Assembly (NCBI GenBank): GCA_016744555.1
Contig: JADGED010000087.1
Location: forward strand, 1 to 9,404
Direction of reading: 5' to 3'
Origin: Desulfuromonadaceae bacterium
Lineage (GTDB): Bacteria > Desulfobacterota > Desulfuromonadia > Desulfuromonadales > Geopsychrobacteraceae
DNA: 9,404 nucleotides
Shown here: positions 5,447 through 9,404 of the stretch, piece after piece
How the letters are laid out: each line of letters opens with the position of its first letter
Numbering within the stretch: the first letter of the stretch is position 1
Notes under the pieces: generated by a model
What the model saw: only the letters and a program-made list of their open reading frames with translations
Databases searched by the model: none
Told to the model about the DNA's origin: nothing
Position numbers and translations under genes: made by a program

Positions 5447-7897
5447 ATGAAATTAAGCATCAAACTACCGTTATTACTTTTACCAATAACAGCACTTTCG
5501 CTAACATTGGTCGGCTATGTTTGCTATAGCAAACTCAATCAAAACGCGGAAGATAAAACTTTTAAACATGCTACGGCACTACAGTCTCAAATAATTTCCC
5601 ATTTAGATAGTACCATAGCAACTGCTTGTGCAAATGCATCGTTATTTGCCGACTACCAAACGGTGAGATATTTTTTATTAGCTGCAGATGAAAATGCCCG
5701 TTACGATCTTATGCAGCGTCCGCTACAAAAGTCCCTTATTGATATCCAAAAAGCTTACCCAGAATATTACGAAATACGTCTAATCCTCCCTGATGGGTTT
5801 GAGGATATAAGGATTGTTAATCGAGATATAGATAATGTTACCGAGAATGAAGCGACGAGAAGTAGTTTTCGTCAACTCGATGTTGACAAAGATATAAATA
5901 AACATTTCGCAATTAATCCAGATAATGGAGAATTAGCTTATTACCTTTATAAAAAGATTGATTTAATTGATATAAACACTGGAGATTTTAGTGTTAAGCC
6001 AAAGTTTTATGGCTATTTGAGTCTCACTCTCGATACTTCGCAGTTAAGGAAAATGCTGGAAGAAAATCCAATAGGAACGTCGGGTGGAATTTTTCTTACT
6101 GACCATTATGGTAATGCGATTATAACCCCATCACATATGGAATGGGCTAACGACAAAAAACTTGTTGCTGAATTTCAAGCAGAGACTGTTGGCCATAAAC
6201 GATTTCACAAGTTAGATCTTAATGGTAAAAGTTATTATCACACCCGCGATCAAGTATCTAATAATATATTAATCCATACACTGGTTTCAGAAGACGAGAT
6301 ACTTAAAGCTAGCCAAAGTATGGGCAGTGTTGTTTTGAACACCACTGTAACTATGCTTCTCCTTTCATTGACCATAATATTGTACCTATTAAGGGTTCAG
6401 GTGCTAACACCATTAAAAAACTTGCAACTAGCGTTTATCCGTATTGGTGAAGGTGACGAATTAGTCCAAGTTCCTGTAACTAGTAATGACGAGATAGGTG
6501 AATTAAATAAGCACCTTAACCAGATGAGTCTGGAACTTAAAAAATCAAATGACAAAATTCTTAATATGGCTTTTTGCGATAATTTAACTCAATTGCCTAA
6601 TAGATTTATGTTTCATAAAAACCTTAAACGGGCAATGAAGCTTGCCCTTATGGACGGTACTCAATTAGCTTTGTTTTTTATAGATTTAGATAACTTCAAA
6701 CGAATAAACGACACCATGGGGCACCAAACAGGGGATGAATTATTACGTGAAGTTGCAAAGCGACTAGCTAGCAACCTGCGTGGTAATGACTATATAGGGA
6801 GAATAAGCACCGAGAACGAAACTAATCATTTAGCCAGACTAGGTGGTGACGAATTTACTTTAATTCTACAAGATTTAGATTCACATAAAGATGTAATTCC
6901 ACTAGCAGAGCGTATAATTGAATCAATCTCCCTGCCCTACTCATTTGCTGGTCAAGATCACTATATTGGGGCAAGTATAGGCATAGCAGTCTATCCTGGC
7001 GACGGTGACAATACTGAAGACCTAATTAAGCACGCAGACTTGGCTATGTACCAAGCTAAAGCAAATGGTAAAGGCAATTACCATTTTTACTCTGCTGAAA
7101 TTAGCAATTTAGCGATACAACGTAATAAACTTGAGCAGCGTTTACGAAAAGCAATAAAAGATGGGGCCTTCGAACTAAACTACCAACCAATAGTCGACTG
7201 TCAAAATTTAAACACTAGATCTCTTGAAGCATTAATCCGCTGGAAAGATAATGAACTCGGTTTAGTATCTCCAGGAATTTTCATTCCAATAGCTGAAGAC
7301 ACTGGCCTAATACATGAAATTGGTGCTTGGGTAATAGATGCGGCGTGTAAACAATTAAAAGCGTGGCAGGACTCTGGAGCAAAAGACATTTCTGTTGCGG
7401 TGAATGTTTCAGGCAAACAGCTAGAGAAGCCTGAATTCTTTGAACAGATCAGAAACAGCATTAGACATAGTGGAATTAAAGCTGGAACATTTTATGTAGA
7501 ACTGACTGAGAGTGCGATTATTCAAGGCAAACCTGAAGTTTTGGAAACCTTGAGAAAGCTCCGCAACATGAAGGTTATGGTTGCACTAGATGATTTTGGT
7601 ACCGGCTATTCATCCCTTAGTTATCTCAAAAATCTACCAATAGATATTCTTAAAATAGATCGCAGTTTCTGCCAGCAACTAGAAGAGAAAAACAATAATA
7701 TTCTGCTATCCGCTATTATTACAATGGCTCAAGCCCTTAACCTTAAAGTTATTGCTGAAGGAATTGAAGAACAGGAGCAATTCGATTTTTTAAAACAATC
7801 TGGTTGTGACATGCTACAAGGCTATATGTTCTGTCAGCCTCAAACAATAAAAGAATGCACTAAAAGGCTGAGGGACGAAAAACATATTACCGGTTAA
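5447..7897 (+). CDS. membrane GGDEF-EAL protein (MbaA-like c-di-GMP cyclase/phosphodiesterase)
   Basis: 816 residues. Order: membrane segment (about 6-26), periplasmic sensor of about 265 residues (Cache-like by its YPEYYEIRLILPDG stretch), second membrane segment (about 295-316), HAMP linker (to about 368), GGDEF domain (about 370-545), EAL domain (about 560-808). GGDEF is intact (466-470). N421 and D430 in NDTMGHQTGD match the guanine-binding N335 and D344 of PleD; Hypr cGAMP synthases have Ser at the latter, so a c-di-GMP product is expected. The inhibitory-site RxxD (R445, D448) is 17 residues before GGDEF instead of 5. The EAL domain keeps E594 (EAL), N653, E685, E688, D715, D716, K736 and E771, so phosphodiesterase activity is likely. 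The start has a poor ribosome site, suggesting coupling to the upstream gene, whose product probably controls it through the periplasmic domain. Net activity cannot be read from sequence. Confidence 0.92.
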   Translation: MKLSIKLPLLLLPITALSLTLVGYVCYSKLNQNAEDKTFKHATALQSQIISHLDSTIATACANASLFADYQTVRYFLLAADENARYDLMQRPLQKSLIDIQKAYPEYYEIRLILPDGFEDIRIVNRDIDNVTENEATRSSFRQLDVDKDINKHFAINPDNGELAYYLYKKIDLIDINTGDFSVKPKFYGYLSLTLDTSQLRKMLEENPIGTSGGIFLTDHYGNAIITPSHMEWANDKKLVAEFQAETVGHKRFHKLDLNGKSYYHTRDQVSNNILIHTLVSEDEILKASQSMGSVVLNTTVTMLLLSLTIILYLLRVQVLTPLKNLQLAFIRIGEGDELVQVPVTSNDEIGELNKHLNQMSLELKKSNDKILNMAFCDNLTQLPNRFMFHKNLKRAMKLALMDGTQLALFFIDLDNFKRINDTMGHQTGDELLREVAKRLASNLRGNDYIGRISTENETNHLARLGGDEFTLILQDLDSHKDVIPLAERIIESISLPYSFAGQDHYIGASIGIAVYPGDGDNTEDLIKHADLAMYQAKANGKGNYHFYSAEISNLAIQRNKLEQRLRKAIKDGAFELNYQPIVDCQNLNTRSLEALIRWKDNELGLVSPGIFIPIAEDTGLIHEIGAWVIDAACKQLKAWQDSGAKDISVAVNVSGKQLEKPEFFEQIRNSIRHSGIKAGTFYVELTESAIIQGKPEVLETLRKLRNMKVMVALDDFGTGYSSLSYLKNLPIDILKIDRSFCQQLEEKNNNILLSAIITMAQALNLKVIAEGIEEQEQFDFLKQSGCDMLQGYMFCQPQTIKECTKRLRDEKHITG

Positions 7898-9404
7898 GCA
7901 ACTGTTCTCGCTCTACTTGGACATCGCTACTTTCAATAAATTCATCATAATCCATTACTCGGTCAATAACACCAGCAGCTGTAATTTCAACAATTCTAGT
8001 TGCTATGGTTGAAACAAATTTATGGTCGTGAGAGGTAAACAAAATAACCTCTGGATAACTAATCAAACTATTATTTAAAGCGGTAATAGATTCAAGGTCA
8101 AGGTGATTGGTGGGTTCATCCAGCAATAAAACATTGGCATCAGTTAGCATCATTTTTGCTAACATACAACGCACCCGCTCTCCCCCACTAAGGACATTAG
8201 TCATCTTAGTAGCCTCGTCACCGGAAAACAGCATTCTTCCCAAAAATCCACGGGCAAAACTTTCCCCTTCATGCGGCGGAAACTGGCATAACCACTGAAT
8301 AAGGTTTAAATCATTTTCAAAATAAGAACTATTCTCTTTAGGGAAATAAGAATGGGTAATAGTTACTCCCCAGCGGTAGCTACCACTATCAGCTTCTAGT
8401 TCACCATTTAGAATTTGTATCAATGTGGTTCTAGCGATACTATCCGGACCAACAAAAGCAATTTTATCACCCTTATTTACAATCAAATTAAAGTTATCTA
8501 AAACTTTTACACCATCTATGGTTTTACTCAAACCTTTGATCTCAAGAATAATATCCCCACACGCACGCTCAGGCTTAAACATTACAAATGGGTATTTTCG
8601 TGATGAAGTTGGCAGTTCTTCTATTTCAAGTTTATCGAGTAATTTCTTCCTTGATGTGGCCTGTTTTGCCTTTGACGCATTGGAACTGAATCGGGCAATA
8701 AAATCCTTTAATTCATTAGCTTTATCACTCGCTTTTCTATTAGCATCTTGCTTTTGTTTCAGGACCAACTGACTTGCTTCATACCAAAAATCATAATTAC
8801 CGACGTAAGTACGAATGGTTCCAAAGTCAATATCGGCAATGTGAGTACATGCTTGATTAAGAAAATGGCGATCGTGAGATACAACCAAAACGGTATTCTG
8901 GAACCTTCCCAAAAACTCTTCTAACCACTTGATGGACTTCATATCAAGGTGATTTGTTGGCTCGTCCAATAAAAGTATATCAGGGGTACCAAACAATGCT
9001 TGCGCTAGTAAAACTCTAACTTTTTCACCACTCTCGAGTTCTATCAGTTTTTTGTGCCGCAACTCTTCGTGAATCCCCAAGCCATTTAACAAAATTGCTG
9101 CTTCTGATTCAGCATCATAACCGTTCATTTCGGCAAATTCAGTTTCTAATTCTCCAGAACGAACACCATCGGCATCAGTAAATTCAGCTTTTGCGTAAAT
9201 TGCATCACGCTCTGCCATAACATCATAAAGACGTTTATGCCCCATGATAACAGTATTAAATACTGTCTCTTGGTCAAAAGCAAACTGATCTTGGCGCAAT
9301 ACAGCTAAACGTAATCCTTTACCAATTGAAACTTCACCCTTATCAGCTTCACTATCACCAGCTAGAATTTTAAGAAAAGTAGATTTGCCGGCGCCATTTG
9401 CGCC
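7887..9404 (-). CDS. ABC-F family ATPase, YbiT/YkpA type (5' truncated by window end)
   Basis: The reading frame stays open to the window edge and starts there inside the first Walker A motif (GANGAGKST, 9404-9378), so the TTG at 9299 is not the start. The visible part is 505 residues; about 35-40 are missing, giving about 540 in all, normal for YbiT/YkpA. Two soluble ATPase domains are present without membrane segments. The first has signature LESGEKVR, Walker B ILLLDEPTNHLD and switch VVSHDRHF. A charged linker with FSSNASKAKQATSRKK follows, typical of ABC-F proteins that act on ribosomes. The second has LSGGERVR, VLLLDEPTNHLD and FTSHDHKF, but its Walker A reads GPDSIARTT (8450-8424), with Arg in place of Lys. 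Its likely role is translation support by binding the ribosomal E site; antibiotic protection is less likely for this subgroup. It converges on the GGDEF-EAL gene with an 11-base overlap. Confidence 0.9.
   Translation of the reverse strand, partial: GANGAGKSTFLKILAGDSEADKGEVSIGKGLRLAVLRQDQFAFDQETVFNTVIMGHKRLYDVMAERDAIYAKAEFTDADGVRSGELETEFAEMNGYDAESEAAILLNGLGIHEELRHKKLIELESGEKVRVLLAQALFGTPDILLLDEPTNHLDMKSIKWLEEFLGRFQNTVLVVSHDRHFLNQACTHIADIDFGTIRTYVGNYDFWYEASQLVLKQKQDANRKASDKANELKDFIARFSSNASKAKQATSRKKLLDKLEIEELPTSSRKYPFVMFKPERACGDIILEIKGLSKTIDGVKVLDNFNLIVNKGDKIAFVGPDSIARTTLIQILNGELEADSGSYRWGVTITHSYFPKENSSYFENDLNLIQWLCQFPPHEGESFARGFLGRMLFSGDEATKMTNVLSGGERVRCMLAKMMLTDANVLLLDEPTNHLDLESITALNNSLISYPEVILFTSHDHKFVSTIATRIVEITAAGVIDRVMDYDEFIESSDVQVEREQLLNR

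Overview
The window (about 40% G+C by eye) looks like chromosome of an anaerobic, probably fermentative or syntrophic bacterium. The evidence is a sodium-pumping decarboxylase operon that conserves energy from methylmalonyl-CoA, together with proteobacterial-style c-di-GMP signalling. A GEMM-I riboswitch of the A20 type, best known from Geobacter and relatives, next to a GGDEF-EAL protein makes a Desulfuromonadales-like deltaproteobacterium my first guess. A Negativicutes-like Firmicute is the main alternative. The taxonomic guess is inference and weak.

Left part (1-4097): a plus-strand operon. A candidate promoter with a perfect inverted repeat over its -10 region precedes a small ABM-fold protein of unknown role (190-477). 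Then come mmdA (carboxyltransferase), mmdD (small membrane anchor), mmdC (biotin carrier) and mmdB (Na+-translocating membrane decarboxylase). Together these make a four-subunit methylmalonyl-CoA decarboxylase: MmdA moves the carboxyl group from methylmalonyl-CoA to biotin on MmdC, MmdB releases it as CO2 and exports Na+, and MmdD holds the complex together.

Middle (4098-4381): a 284-base leader packed with regulation. It has a promoter with a consensus TTGACA -35 box, a GEMM-I cyclic-dinucleotide riboswitch, and an intrinsic terminator ending in eight T. I can also draw a mutually exclusive antiterminator that uses the 3' strand of riboswitch helix P1. The drawing predicts an OFF switch: ligand bound, P1 closed, terminator formed. 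The base equivalent to position 20 of the Vibrio Vc2 riboswitch is A, the substitution linked to recognition of 3',3'-cGAMP as well as, or instead of, c-di-GMP.

Right of the leader (4382-7897): a two-gene operon encoding a PotD-like periplasmic polyamine-binding protein and a membrane GGDEF-EAL protein with a periplasmic sensor domain and a HAMP linker. There are no ABC permease genes. The pair has the architecture of the Vibrio cholerae NspS-MbaA polyamine sensor. Here the sensor's own operon sits behind a cyclic-dinucleotide riboswitch, giving a likely feedback loop: polyamine changes dinucleotide level, and dinucleotide level sets the amount of sensor. This is the most interesting system in the window.

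Right end (7887-9404, minus strand): a 5'-truncated ABC-F ATPase of the YbiT/YkpA type whose second Walker A motif lacks the usual lysine. It converges on the GGDEF-EAL gene and overlaps it by 11 bases. No tRNA, rRNA, CRISPR array, transposase or integrase was seen.
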